Source: Rickettsiales bacterium (GTDB lineage: Bacteria; Bacteroidota; Bacteroidia; Cytophagales; Cyclobacteriaceae). Taken from it: a stretch of 58,968 nucleotides of DNA. The notes under the pieces are model-generated. The model was not told the DNA's origin and made no database searches. It saw only the letters and a program-made list of their open reading frames with translations. Within the stretch, counting starts at the first letter, position 1. Each line of letters begins with the position of its first letter. The translations under genes were made by a program, and so were the position numbers. The stretch covers positions 23,594-82,561 of the forward strand of contig PBTY01000065.1 in the NCBI GenBank assembly GCA_002729235.1, written 5' to 3'. Below are positions 8,302-17,817 of the stretch, one piece after another.

Positions 8302-8993
8302 AACCAGATTGAAATAAGTCCAATTAAAATGAAAATGAGAACAGGAATTCCACAGCCAAATTTAGTGGACTTCTTGTTAGATGTATTAGTAAATAGCTTT
8401 TGCGAATTAATTAATTGTTCAGTGATATCACCTTTCTCTTTCAGTTGAAAGAAGCACCTGGCTGTGGCTTCTGCATCATGCATAGCATTGTGCTTATCTC
8501 TCATTACCTCATGAAATAATCGATGATACAGTTCCTCTAATTTAGGATAGGTACTATTTGCTGCCAGTGCATATTTCTTTGAAGCTAGCATGGTGCAGAA
8601 ATGTTGCTGTTGAGAAATAAGATTCTTTAGCCCAGATCTATAGAAAGCCACTTGAACCATTTTGCTATCAAACTCAACAAAATGCCCAATGATCAACGGC
8701 TTGTACTTGCGTAAATCACTAGCTAAAAGTCTCATGACAGATTTGCGATCTTCTCCCTTTTCTTGCAATTCATCATGTGTAATGCCATGAACTTTTGTTG
8801 AAGATTCATTGATGAATATTTCTTCTTCCCAAACAAAGTGATTTTCTTTTTTGATGAGTTCTCCGTTGCTGGAATATATCACCCAGGCCAGTTGAAGGAC
8901 AAAAGGCCAGTTGTCCAGGTCGTTGATAGGTGCATTTAAAGAAATGGGAATTCCAGATGTCTCAGTATCTAGAAAAAGCAAGTAATCATGCAT
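8298..8993 (-). CDS. DEDDh-type 3'-5' exonuclease with C-terminal membrane anchor
   Basis: 231 residues. Exo I motif FLDTETSG (Asp and Glu at about 9 and 11), Exo II around GHFVEFDS, and Exo III HNAMHDAEAT (His-x4-Asp) mark a DnaQ/RNase T-like exonuclease. The last 20 or so residues, CGIPVLIFILIGLISIWL, form one hydrophobic helix, so the enzyme is probably tethered to the inner membrane with its catalytic domain in the cytoplasm. First gene of a three-gene minus-strand operon; divergent from the MORN gene across 102 bases. Whether it cuts DNA, RNA or oligonucleotides cannot be told. Confidence 0.88.
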   Translation of the reverse strand: MHDYLLFLDTETSGIPISLNAPINDLDNWPFVLQLAWVIYSSNGELIKKENHFVWEEEIFINESSTKVHGITHDELQEKGEDRKSVMRLLASDLRKYKPLIIGHFVEFDSKMVQVAFYRSGLKNLISQQQHFCTMLASKKYALAANSTYPKLEELYHRLFHEVMRDKHNAMHDAEATARCFFQLKEKGDITEQLINSQKLFTNTSNKKSTKFGCGIPVLIFILIGLISIWL

Positions 8994-9095
8994 ATAATGA
9001 TGCCAAGTTAGCTAAGAAATAATGAACGGTAGAATTGATTCCCTATGATTAATGTGACATATTTAGGGGTACGATTACATAAGATTAATTAACAT

Positions 9096-12000
9096 ATGCT
9101 CAAAACCTTATGCTTATTGGCTGTGCTACAGTCATCTAACCCAGATTCTGTCTTATTTATTGATTCGAATGTTGCCATAGATTCCGCTTATCAGCTAAGA
9201 TTAGATGATAAAGCCGCAGAAGCTGTCATGTTGCTAGACCTGATCAATGAAGAAGATTCCAATTACTATGAAGCACAAGCTGACGCACTCAGTATTTTGA
9301 ATGATAGCGATAGACCAGATGAAACAATCCAAAGGTCAAAAAAGCTGATTCTTCAACCCAATGAAAAAATGGATGAGATTTATCTGCTTTATGGTAATGC
9401 TTATCTAAAGAAAGGAGCTCTGGATAGCGCCAAATCGGTTTATGACAAAGGATTAGATCTATACCCTTATCACCACGTGTTTTTATACAATAAGGGAATT
9501 GTTTTCTATAGACAAAATGAACTAGATGAAGCTGAGAAATGGTTCAAACAAGCATTGTTGATTAATCCATTTTATTCATCTGCACATCTCATGTTGGGGC
9601 ATATTTCCATTCTTAAAGGGCATCGCACCAAAGGACTTATGAGCTACATGGTTTATCTATTTCTGGACGAAGATGCTAATAGTGCATTGGTTACCATAGA
9701 TAATTTGACCAATGATGCTATCAGGTACGAAGGTTCTAATCTTGCAGGAGGTAATGTCTTTGAGCAATATGATAATTTGCTCAAGTCAAGAGCTGCGTTT
9801 GATGATCGTTTTAAGTATAAGACTCAATTCAATGCCCCAATTGTTAAACAGTTCGAACTACTTTCCTCCAAGCTTAAACCACAATCGGGAGATGACTTTT
9901 GGGAGGTCTACTATTTGCCTTTATTCTTGAAGATTAAGGACAATAATCTGGCTGAGACAACCTTGTATTACATTTTGACTTCTACAGGCAAGGAAGAAGT
10001 TTTGGAGTGGTTGGAAAAGAATTCCAAATTAACGGATCAATGGCTGGATATTGTGAATGGAGAACTGTATCGATGGCGAGATAAGCACGAAGCAATGGTT
10101 CTAGGTGAAAAGAACCTGTATGACTTCTGGTATTACGACAACAATGATATTAACGCTATTGGCAATGAGAATGCTGCTGAGGATAAGGTAGGTTCCTGGG
10201 TATTCTTTTATGATAATGGACAGACCAGTGCAATTGGTAAATACAATGAAGAAGGTTATAAAATCGGAGACTGGAAGTACTATTTTGAGAATGGCAGACT
10301 AAGTCGAGAAGAGTATTACGATGACAATGGAGACGTTTCCGCTCCATTCATTTATTACAGAGAAGATGGTAGCAAAGCCACCGAAGTGCCCTACAAGGAC
10401 AATGATGTTGAAGGTATTGTGAAATATTACAATAGTTTCAATCACGTGAGAGAGGAGACAACTTATGCGAAGGGACAAGCTGAAGGTAAAGGGCAGACCT
10501 TTTACAAATCAGGAGCTAAAAACATCGAGTATCAAATGAGTGAGGGCAAGCTTATCGGAGCTTACACCCTATTTCATGAAACTGGTACAACAAAAGGCAT
10601 TTATGAGTTTGATCAAGGAAACAAAACCGGAGAATACCAGATAATCTACAGCAATGGTCAGTTGGAGGAATCGAGTGTATATGTAGAGGATGTTTTGAAC
10701 GGAGCATGTAAAGGTTATTTTTCAGACGGTAGTATTTCTTATGAAGGCCAGTTCGCTGATGGTGAAAAAGTAGGCCACTGGAAATACTACTACCGCAATG
10801 GAAAAATCAGTTATGAAGAGTTTTACAATGACTCGGGTGAACTAGAAGGAGAACGTAATAATTTCAGTTTGAATGGTTTCCAAACTGTAAAAGAAGTCTT
10901 TAAAGAGGACATGCTGGTAGAGTATGCGTATTATGACTCTGTTGGCAATGTTTTGTCATCGGCTAGTGATCCATCAGGAAACATGGAGTTCAAAAAGATG
11001 AGATGGACAGGTGAGGTTCATGGTCTGGGTACACTGAAGAATGGAAAACTCTCTGGAGAATATACGCTGTATCACAGAAATGGCGCTATCTATCAAAAGG
11101 GAACCAAAGTAGAGGGGCTTTGGGAAGGACCTTTTGAAGAATATTATTCCAATGGTCAATTAGCTGTCGCTATGAATTATTCGGGTGGTTCAAGAGATGG
11201 TCACTACACGTACTATGACAAGCTGGGAAACAAATTAACAGAAGGATACTACATCGATGATGAGGCTCAGCAGTGGTGGGTTTATTATTATCAGGATGGG
11301 ACCGTAGATCAAAAGGTTTATTACATCGACGATGAGTATCAAGGATGGTACATTACGAATGCGGCAAATGGTAAGCTTTGGTCAAAGCATAGATACAAAG
11401 AAAATGCAGTGGTTGAATATGTGCTCTATGATTCAAGTGGTCAAGAACTTCAGCATAAAATCATGGATGACGCAACTGGTTTGTATAGTTATCAGTATCC
11501 TAATGGCAATAATAGTTTCGCTTCCGAAGTTGTAAGTGGAGCTTATATTACATCTAAGCGTCATTTTTATCCAGATGGGAAATTGATGTCAGAAGCCGAA
11601 ATCATCAATGGAGTTTATCATGGTAAATACACCAATTATGGACATAATGGTAACGTATTGATTGAAGGGAGCTACCAGAACGATTTAAAGAAAGGTAAGT
11701 GGAAATACTATTCAGTAAATGGTGAGCTGGAACGAGAGTATGATTATATGGACGGAGAGTTGCATGGGGCATTAATTGTCTATTATGCGAATGGTAATAT
11801 CGAATCTAAAGGTTCTTATTATTTTGGTGAACGACATGGTCCTTCTTACTACTATGATGATCTTGGTAACCTGCAACTGATCAAGTATTATGATCGGGAA
11901 ATTGGTTTTTATGCCTATCAATATGAAGATAAGAATGGACAATTGACTCCATTAAAACCGTATACAATGGATATGAAGAAGATAGAAGCCTATTTCCCTA

Positions 12001-12341
12001 ACGGACAATTGTCAGTGGTTCAGGAGTTTGATAATGGATTTTTCAATGGCTCAAATAAGTATTTCAACATCAAAGGCCAACTACTGGAACAAACTCATCT
12101 AAAAGATGGAGACTATAACGGAGAGCTTATTCAGTATTATGCCAATGGTCAAGTGCGAAGGCGTGCAAATTATGTAAATGATGAATTAATGGGATTGGAT
12201 CAGTCTTTCTACCCCAATGGTCAGTTGAAAGAATCGAGTGAAATGATCTTTGGAGAAATGAACGGTGAGTATAAGGCCTATGATCAAAATGGAAAGGTCA
12301 TAGAGAAGTGGTTTTATTGGAATGATTTCATATATGAATAA
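9096..12341 (+). CDS. TPR and MORN-variant (YwqK-like) repeat protein
   Basis: 1081 residues. After a short hydrophobic N-terminus (MLKTLCLLAVLQ, perhaps a signal peptide) come TPR units (about 25-210), a less repetitive stretch (210-350), then about twenty MORN_2/YwqK-type repeats to the C-terminus. Each repeat pairs a Y-x-NG-Q/K turn with a G-x-W/Y-K-Y-Y strand, for example YDNGQTSAIGKY, YYRNGKISYEE, FPNGQLSVVQ and YPNGQLKESSE. Such repeats fold as an extended beta solenoid and probably bind protein or envelope components. The stop overlaps the next start by 8 bases. Precise function unknown; export is likely but the signal is weak. Confidence 0.85.
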   Translation: MLKTLCLLAVLQSSNPDSVLFIDSNVAIDSAYQLRLDDKAAEAVMLLDLINEEDSNYYEAQADALSILNDSDRPDETIQRSKKLILQPNEKMDEIYLLYGNAYLKKGALDSAKSVYDKGLDLYPYHHVFLYNKGIVFYRQNELDEAEKWFKQALLINPFYSSAHLMLGHISILKGHRTKGLMSYMVYLFLDEDANSALVTIDNLTNDAIRYEGSNLAGGNVFEQYDNLLKSRAAFDDRFKYKTQFNAPIVKQFELLSSKLKPQSGDDFWEVYYLPLFLKIKDNNLAETTLYYILTSTGKEEVLEWLEKNSKLTDQWLDIVNGELYRWRDKHEAMVLGEKNLYDFWYYDNNDINAIGNENAAEDKVGSWVFFYDNGQTSAIGKYNEEGYKIGDWKYYFENGRLSREEYYDDNGDVSAPFIYYREDGSKATEVPYKDNDVEGIVKYYNSFNHVREETTYAKGQAEGKGQTFYKSGAKNIEYQMSEGKLIGAYTLFHETGTTKGIYEFDQGNKTGEYQIIYSNGQLEESSVYVEDVLNGACKGYFSDGSISYEGQFADGEKVGHWKYYYRNGKISYEEFYNDSGELEGERNNFSLNGFQTVKEVFKEDMLVEYAYYDSVGNVLSSASDPSGNMEFKKMRWTGEVHGLGTLKNGKLSGEYTLYHRNGAIYQKGTKVEGLWEGPFEEYYSNGQLAVAMNYSGGSRDGHYTYYDKLGNKLTEGYYIDDEAQQWWVYYYQDGTVDQKVYYIDDEYQGWYITNAANGKLWSKHRYKENAVVEYVLYDSSGQELQHKIMDDATGLYSYQYPNGNNSFASEVVSGAYITSKRHFYPDGKLMSEAEIINGVYHGKYTNYGHNGNVLIEGSYQNDLKKGKWKYYSVNGELEREYDYMDGELHGALIVYYANGNIESKGSYYFGERHGPSYYYDDLGNLQLIKYYDREIGFYAYQYEDKNGQLTPLKPYTMDMKKIEAYFPNGQLSVVQEFDNGFFNGSNKYFNIKGQLLEQTHLKDGDYNGELIQYYANGQVRRRANYVNDELMGLDQSFYPNGQLKESSEMIFGEMNGEYKAYDQNGKVIEKWFYWNDFIYE

Positions 12342-14253
12342 GTGGGTAGTAGGTGCTCTTGGGCTATTGAATACGTTCATAGTTTTAGCTCAAAAGCCAG
12401 AGGAAGATTTTGCAAAGTACACTAGTAAATTTCCTGGATCCAATGCAGTAATGACAATGGATTCTGAAGTAATTGAGTTGGAGCTCATTGGCGATAGTAT
12501 GGTCACTACCTCCAAAGTACGAGAGGAATACTATTACATGGCTGACAATCCATCAGGTTATTCCAAAGATAGAGTCTACAATTCCAGCTTTATGAAAGCC
12601 ACCGATCTGGAGGCCTTCAGCTTGATTCCTGCAAAGAAAAAGTATAGTAAGATTGAGGTGGAAGATTTTAAGGAATCTTACGAGATGGAGTCTTTCGTCT
12701 TTTATGATGATGGTAAGGAAATTACATTTTCATATCCTTCGTTAGTGACTGGCAGTAAATCAGTTTTAACCTACAATCGTCAGTACAAGGACCCAAGAAT
12801 GATTGGCATGTTTTTTTTCCAGAGTTATATGCCTGTAGAGAAAGCCGAGTATACCATCATTTATGATTCAAGGATTGATATTACCGTAGAAATCTTCAAT
12901 GATCCGGAAAATCGAATCAAAATAGAAAGATCAACTACGGATAATGGAAAATCAATCCTTAGATGCATCGGTAAGGATTTGCCAAAAGTTAAATTTGATG
13001 CGAATAGTCCTTCTTTTCAATCTCTCGTACCCACGGCACATTTTAGAATCAATTCATACAAAAGGGGAGATGAAATAGTACCAGTTCTCAGATCTGTTGC
13101 TGACTTACATTCCTGGTATCAGACCTTCACGCACCAGGTTGGTACTCCAGATCAAGCCATTGTGGATATGGTTAAAGAAGTCATTGAAGAAAGCGATTTA
13201 GAATATGAACGGATGCGCAAGATCTATTATTGGGTCCAGGAAAATGTGCGTTATATCGCCTTTGAGGATGGGATGCGTGGCTTTATACCACATGCTGGTA
13301 GCTACGTGTTGGAGAAACGATATGGAGACTGCAAAGACATGTCTAGCATCATTGTAGATATGCTAAGAGCTGCAGGATTAGAAGCATATCACACCTGGAT
13401 TGGAACGAGAGACATACCATATACTTATGAAGAGTCCCCAACGCCAATTGTAGATAATCACATGATTGCGACCTGTTTTGTTGATGGTAAGGAATATTTT
13501 CTTGATGCAACTGGATCTTACACCCCTCTGGGTTTACCCACTAGCATGATACAAGGGAAGCAAGCTCTTGTAGATATGGGAGATACGTACCAGTTGTTAG
13601 AAGTTCCTGTGATTCCGGCAACTGAGAACATCATGTCAGATAGTGTCTTTTTTACGATTGAAGAAGGTGCTGTAAATGGTAGTGGAGAAGTAGAGTTGAC
13701 TGGATACGCCCGGGTGTTTAACAGTTATCGCCTTATTAAAACCAATAAAAAATCCGTAGACGACTATGTGAACAGATTACTAGGTAAAGGCAGCAATAAA
13801 TTCACCACTACCGATTATAAATTGTCAGGTGTAAATGACCTTGACTCCAATATTTATATCAACTATTCCTTTCACATTCAGGACTATTACAGACAAGTAG
13901 GGGATAAGATTTACTTCAATCTCGTCTTGGATCAAACATTGATGAATGGATTGATTGAGAATAGGGAAGTGCCTCTTGAAAATGAGTATCTCTACACGAA
14001 TGAGAATGTTGCAGTGTTGGATATTCCAGATGGTTTTGAAATTGAGTACTTACCAGAAAATGTAAGTGAAAGTAGTGATTTCTTCTCCTATTCAATTGCA
14101 TATGAAAAACAAGATGGATTCGTCAAAGCCACCAAGACCTTCACTATGAATTACATGGAACTTGAGGTAGATCAGTTTGACGAATGGAATCGGATAATAA
14201 AGAAATATACTCGGGCATGTAAGAATGCTTTGGTTTTGAAGAAACAAGATTAA
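12334..14253 (+). CDS. DUF3857 / transglutaminase-like domain protein
   Basis: About 639 residues from the ATG at 12334 (MNKWVVGALGLLNTF; signal peptide ending near VLAQ); an ATG 12 bases upstream is possible. The N-terminal half is the beta-rich DUF3857 domain; the transglutaminase-like core has an intact papain-type triad: Cys near 333 (YGDCKDMSS), His near 376 (DNHMIA) and Asp near 391 (FLDATG). The C-terminal third is a DUF2569/DUF3858-like beta domain. Probably periplasmic or surface-exposed; may act as a peptidase or crosslinker. It overlaps the MORN gene by 8 bases and is followed after one base by a paralogue, so the three are co-translated. Confidence 0.88.
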   Translation: MNKWVVGALGLLNTFIVLAQKPEEDFAKYTSKFPGSNAVMTMDSEVIELELIGDSMVTTSKVREEYYYMADNPSGYSKDRVYNSSFMKATDLEAFSLIPAKKKYSKIEVEDFKESYEMESFVFYDDGKEITFSYPSLVTGSKSVLTYNRQYKDPRMIGMFFFQSYMPVEKAEYTIIYDSRIDITVEIFNDPENRIKIERSTTDNGKSILRCIGKDLPKVKFDANSPSFQSLVPTAHFRINSYKRGDEIVPVLRSVADLHSWYQTFTHQVGTPDQAIVDMVKEVIEESDLEYERMRKIYYWVQENVRYIAFEDGMRGFIPHAGSYVLEKRYGDCKDMSSIIVDMLRAAGLEAYHTWIGTRDIPYTYEESPTPIVDNHMIATCFVDGKEYFLDATGSYTPLGLPTSMIQGKQALVDMGDTYQLLEVPVIPATENIMSDSVFFTIEEGAVNGSGEVELTGYARVFNSYRLIKTNKKSVDDYVNRLLGKGSNKFTTTDYKLSGVNDLDSNIYINYSFHIQDYYRQVGDKIYFNLVLDQTLMNGLIENREVPLENEYLYTNENVAVLDIPDGFEIEYLPENVSESSDFFSYSIAYEKQDGFVKATKTFTMNYMELEVDQFDEWNRIIKKYTRACKNALVLKKQD

Positions 14254-14254
14254 C

Positions 14255-16207
14255 ATGATGATACGACTATTTAGCTTGATGCTTGTAATGATGACAGTAG
14301 GTCATCAACTATACTCCCAGTCTCGATATACAGCGTATAAGTGGGAAGACAATCCAAAATTTGTGACTCCTGAGGATCAGGGGGATACTCCTCTTTATGC
14401 CATTTACATTGGAGATCACTATCAATACGATTATGAGGATGGAAATTTCATTGTCTATAAAACAACGCATCGAGTGTATAAGGTGCAAAATGCAGAGGCA
14501 CTAGAGAGAGTAAACAGGATTTACATCCCACTTAGGAGTACATTGGACTTGATGGCTGTTCAGGCACGTGCTATTGCACCAAATGGAGCTGTAACACTTT
14601 TAGATGAAAACAATATCAAAGAGCTAGAAGAGGAAGATTCAGGGTACAAGATCTTTGCTATCGAAGGGGCACAGTCAGGTGGAGAGATTGAGTATTTCTA
14701 TACCCAGAAAATGTCCGGAGGAGTATTTGGGGTTGAGCAGTTTCAATACAATTATCCCATTTTGGAATATGAATTTAGCATGTCAATGCCTGAAAACCTG
14801 GAATATGAATTTCGAGTAAGGAATGATGATGGTAAAGTGGTTCAAACCGACACCACGGATACTGAAAATACCTATCGCTTCAGCACGAATAAGGTTCCTG
14901 CGCTATACAGTGAATCTTTTAGTGCGTATGATGCTTCACTGAAGCGCATCGATTTTAAGTTGGCGTACAACAGTGCCTCTGGTAAGAAAAGAATGAATAC
15001 CTGGGGAGAGGCAGGTATGCGTGTTTTTAGTCAATTGACTATTCAGGATAAAGATGAAGCTAAAGCTGTCGCTGCGATAATCAAAGAGACAAAGCAAGCA
15101 GAGGGATCTGGACTTAAGGGCATGAAAGCTGCAGAGCACTACATCAAGACCAATTTTTACTTTGACGATGAAATTGGCCCCAATGCCGATCGAATAGACT
15201 TCATAGCAAAGAATAAATTTGGAAGTGCACGGGGTTTCACACGGTTATTTGTCGCCATGGCAGGATACTTTGGGTTGGATTATGAGGTGGTTCTCAGTTG
15301 TGATCGTTTCAAGGCCAATTTCGATCCTGATTTTGATTCTTGGAGTTATCTGGATGATTTTATGATCTATTTTCCCACAGAGGGTAAGTATCTATCCCCA
15401 ACATCATTCTCTTTTAGAGTGGGAACCATTCCTTCAAGTTTGATAACCAATTATGGATTGTTCATTCGTCCAGAAAAGGTTCAAGACTTTATTCATCCTG
15501 TAAGTAGAACAGATCAAATTCCTGAGCCTGATTACAAATCCAACTTCGATAATATGTTCATTGATGTATCCTTTACGGATGATTTATCAGCTAATCAAAT
15601 CCACCTGAAGAGATCCTTCCTCGGTTACTCTGCTCAGTATTATAAAGCTGCTGAGTTGTATCTGGAGGAGGAGCGAAAGAAAGAAATGTTGGAGGAAGTA
15701 GTGAAGTTTCTTGCGCTAGATGCAGCGATTGATGAACTCGTGGTTTCTGAAGCAGATAAAACAGCTAGTGGTTGGGAAGGACCGTTCATAGTGGATTCAG
15801 ACTTTACCACTTCCGGTTACTTGCAAAATGCTGGTTCTACTATACTCCTCGAGGTGGGTAAGATGATTGGCCCACAATCCGAGATGTATCAGGAAAACAC
15901 TCGTCAAACAGAAGTCTGCAATCAATACAATCGTGGATATTATCGTGAGCTCAACATTACAATTCCAGATGGTTTTGTGATTGAAAATCCAGATGACATC
16001 AACCTGAAGGAAGAGGTAAAAGAGGGTGATGATGTGATTTATGTTTTTGATGCAACTTATGAAATCAGTGGAAATGTATTGAGTATCAAGATCGATGAGT
16101 GGTACGATCGAGTGTATTACCCAATAGAAAAATTTGAAGAGTTCAGGAAGGTAGTGAATGCTGCTGCAGACTGGAATAAGGTTGTTCTGGTAATGAAAGA
16201 GAAATAG
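14255..16207 (+). CDS. DUF3857 protein with degenerate transglutaminase domain
   Basis: 650 residues with an N-terminal signal peptide (ending near QLYSQ). Overall plan matches the preceding DUF3857 protein, but alignment by eye replaces all three catalytic residues: GSARGF (Ala near 325) for GDCKDM, DDFMIYF (Phe near 369) for DNHMIATCF, and YLSPTS (Ser near 381) for FLDATG. It should be catalytically dead and may act as a binding partner or regulator of its neighbour (inference). One base separates it from the upstream stop. A distant possibility is that it binds the MORN solenoid. Confidence 0.85.
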   Translation: MMIRLFSLMLVMMTVGHQLYSQSRYTAYKWEDNPKFVTPEDQGDTPLYAIYIGDHYQYDYEDGNFIVYKTTHRVYKVQNAEALERVNRIYIPLRSTLDLMAVQARAIAPNGAVTLLDENNIKELEEEDSGYKIFAIEGAQSGGEIEYFYTQKMSGGVFGVEQFQYNYPILEYEFSMSMPENLEYEFRVRNDDGKVVQTDTTDTENTYRFSTNKVPALYSESFSAYDASLKRIDFKLAYNSASGKKRMNTWGEAGMRVFSQLTIQDKDEAKAVAAIIKETKQAEGSGLKGMKAAEHYIKTNFYFDDEIGPNADRIDFIAKNKFGSARGFTRLFVAMAGYFGLDYEVVLSCDRFKANFDPDFDSWSYLDDFMIYFPTEGKYLSPTSFSFRVGTIPSSLITNYGLFIRPEKVQDFIHPVSRTDQIPEPDYKSNFDNMFIDVSFTDDLSANQIHLKRSFLGYSAQYYKAAELYLEEERKKEMLEEVVKFLALDAAIDELVVSEADKTASGWEGPFIVDSDFTTSGYLQNAGSTILLEVGKMIGPQSEMYQENTRQTEVCNQYNRGYYRELNITIPDGFVIENPDDINLKEEVKEGDDVIYVFDATYEISGNVLSIKIDEWYDRVYYPIEKFEEFRKVVNAAADWNKVVLVMKEK

Positions 16208-16283
16208 AAGAGGTTTTGTCTCGTTCATTACACTTATCCCAAATCAAGAATCCATGATAGGTCAAAGAGCGTTTCTGTGAGGT

Positions 16284-17135
16284 ATGATGCATACCTACAA
16301 GGAGTCTTTGACTGGATCTTTTTTTGGCTTATCTACTGACTACATACATGACTATCCTTATTTTGACCAATACAAAGGACTAATTCATATCCATTGGAAT
16401 AGATGTAAGGACCCAATTCACCTGAAAGTAGATGGAGTTGGAGTAGAGTTGCTGCCTGGACAAATGACCACCACTACTTACTTGAATAGATTGGTGTTTG
16501 AGTCCGATACTACTCATCTCACTAGTTTTGGTTTCAATCGAGAGTTCTATTGCATTATTGACCATGATCATGAGGTTTCTTGCAATGGTATCTTGTTTTT
16601 TGGGAATCAGAAACCACCAATCATAACTCTGAATGATCGTGAGCGTCAACGATTCGACTTGGAATTTGAAGTCTTAAAAGAAGAGTATCAAACGAGAGAT
16701 CGTGTGCAAGGAGAGATGCTCCGTACATTGCTAAAGAGACTAATCATTCGAGCAACCAGATTAGCTAAGGAGCAGTTGTGGCCAGAAGGGATTCACGACG
16801 AGCAAACAGACCTTATTCGACAATACAAGGTGTTGGTGGATACTCACTTTAGAGATAAACATCAGGTAGCTGAATATGCTGAAATGTTATATAAGTCTCC
16901 AAAGACCTTGACCAACGTCTTCAAAAAATACGATCAACCTTCTCCTCTCCAAATCATACAAGATCGAATCGCCCTTGAGGCTAAACGTCTATTGATGTAT
17001 TCTGATAAGACCACAAAGGAAATTGCTCATGAAGTTGGATTCAGCGATGTTAGTTCCTTCCACAGAAGCTTTAAAAAAGTGACCAAATTGACTCCTCAGG
17101 AGTTCAAAAAGTCTCATGAGCTTGAATTAGTGTAA
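16284..17135 (+). CDS. AraC-family transcriptional regulator
   Basis: 283 residues; ATG at 16284, with another at 16287. Residues 1-150 are an unrecognised sensor resembling cupin-type AraC N-terminal domains. Residues 185-280 hold the AraC double helix-turn-helix, including KTLTNVFKKY, KEIAHEVGFSDVSSFHRSFK and TPQEFKKS. Cytoplasmic activator or repressor of unknown signal. The following AhpD-like and cupredoxin-like genes on the same strand are natural candidate targets; the 101-base gap contains an inverted repeat at 17196-17223. Confidence 0.88.
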   Translation: MMHTYKESLTGSFFGLSTDYIHDYPYFDQYKGLIHIHWNRCKDPIHLKVDGVGVELLPGQMTTTTYLNRLVFESDTTHLTSFGFNREFYCIIDHDHEVSCNGILFFGNQKPPIITLNDRERQRFDLEFEVLKEEYQTRDRVQGEMLRTLLKRLIIRATRLAKEQLWPEGIHDEQTDLIRQYKVLVDTHFRDKHQVAEYAEMLYKSPKTLTNVFKKYDQPSPLQIIQDRIALEAKRLLMYSDKTTKEIAHEVGFSDVSSFHRSFKKVTKLTPQEFKKSHELELV

Positions 17136-17195
17136 AACTGCCAATCAATCGGGAAGTATTGTCAATTACTTGCTCTGATAGGTACCGTAAAATTG

Positions 17196-17223
17196 AAGTG
17201 TAAAGCATTTTAATAATACACTT
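17196..17223. promoter_or_regulatory. inverted repeat upstream of the AhpD-like gene
   Basis: AAGTGTA at 17196-17202 and TACACTT at 17217-17223 form perfect 7-base arms around a 14-base spacer, ending 14 bases before the ATG at 17237. It could be an operator or a leader hairpin; assignment is inference from position alone. Confidence 0.3.
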
Positions 17224-17236
17224 TAATACAAATAAT

Positions 17237-17788
17237 ATGGAAACTAGAATAGCAGCTCCAACAAGAGAACAAGTTTCAGAAAACAATCAACAAATTTTTG
17301 ATCAGTTGCAAGGTAAGTTAGGATTTGTTCCTAACCTATACGCAAGCTACGCACACAATGACACAGCATTAGCAGACTATCTGGCTCTACAGAATAGAAA
17401 GAGTACTTTAAAAGCAAAAGAGCGAGAAGTAATCAATCTCGTAGTGTCTCAGGTAAATGAATGTATTTACTGTCTTTCCGCTCATACAGCTATCGGTAAA
17501 ATGAATGGATTTACAGATGAGCAAATACTCGAAATCAGAACTGGAAAAGTTTCATTTGACAATAAACTGGATGCCTTAGCCCAATTGGCGAAAGATGCTG
17601 TGGAGAATAGAACTAGAATCTCAGCTGAGAAGCTGGATTACTTCTTTGAAGTGGGATACACCAAGGCCAATCTGATCGATGTACTGATAGTTATTGGTGA
17701 CAAAATGATAAGCAACATGGTGTATGGAGCAACCACTATTCCAGTTGATTTTCCAGTCGCTCCAGAATTAGAATCTGTAACAGTTTAA
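17237..17788 (+). CDS. carboxymuconolactone decarboxylase / AhpD-family protein
   Basis: 183 residues with the AhpD redox core: ECIYCLSAH gives Cys76-x2-Cys79-x3-His83, the pattern of alkylhydroperoxidase AhpD-like thiol enzymes. The all-helical fold, residues 40-150, fits the carboxymuconolactone decarboxylase family. Probably a cytoplasmic peroxidase or disulfide-handling protein whose reducing partner is not encoded nearby. The cupredoxin-like gene begins 29 bases downstream, and the AraC regulator lies upstream. The start is the first ATG after the inverted repeat. Confidence 0.9.
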   Translation: METRIAAPTREQVSENNQQIFDQLQGKLGFVPNLYASYAHNDTALADYLALQNRKSTLKAKEREVINLVVSQVNECIYCLSAHTAIGKMNGFTDEQILEIRTGKVSFDNKLDALAQLAKDAVENRTRISAEKLDYFFEVGYTKANLIDVLIVIGDKMISNMVYGATTIPVDFPVAPELESVTV

Positions 17789-17817
17789 ATCAACCAACTA
17801 GAAAAGGAGATAATATC

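Noticed and set aside
9096-12341. Reading the MORN protein as a toxin-antitoxin component
   Set aside because: YwqK-type repeats are called antitoxin-like in some databases, but no toxin gene is adjacent and the neighbours are envelope proteins.
15797-16228. Long minus-strand reading frame inside the third gene of the MORN operon
   Set aside because: It lies wholly antisense to a well supported DUF3857 gene and its translation has low complexity with no family features.
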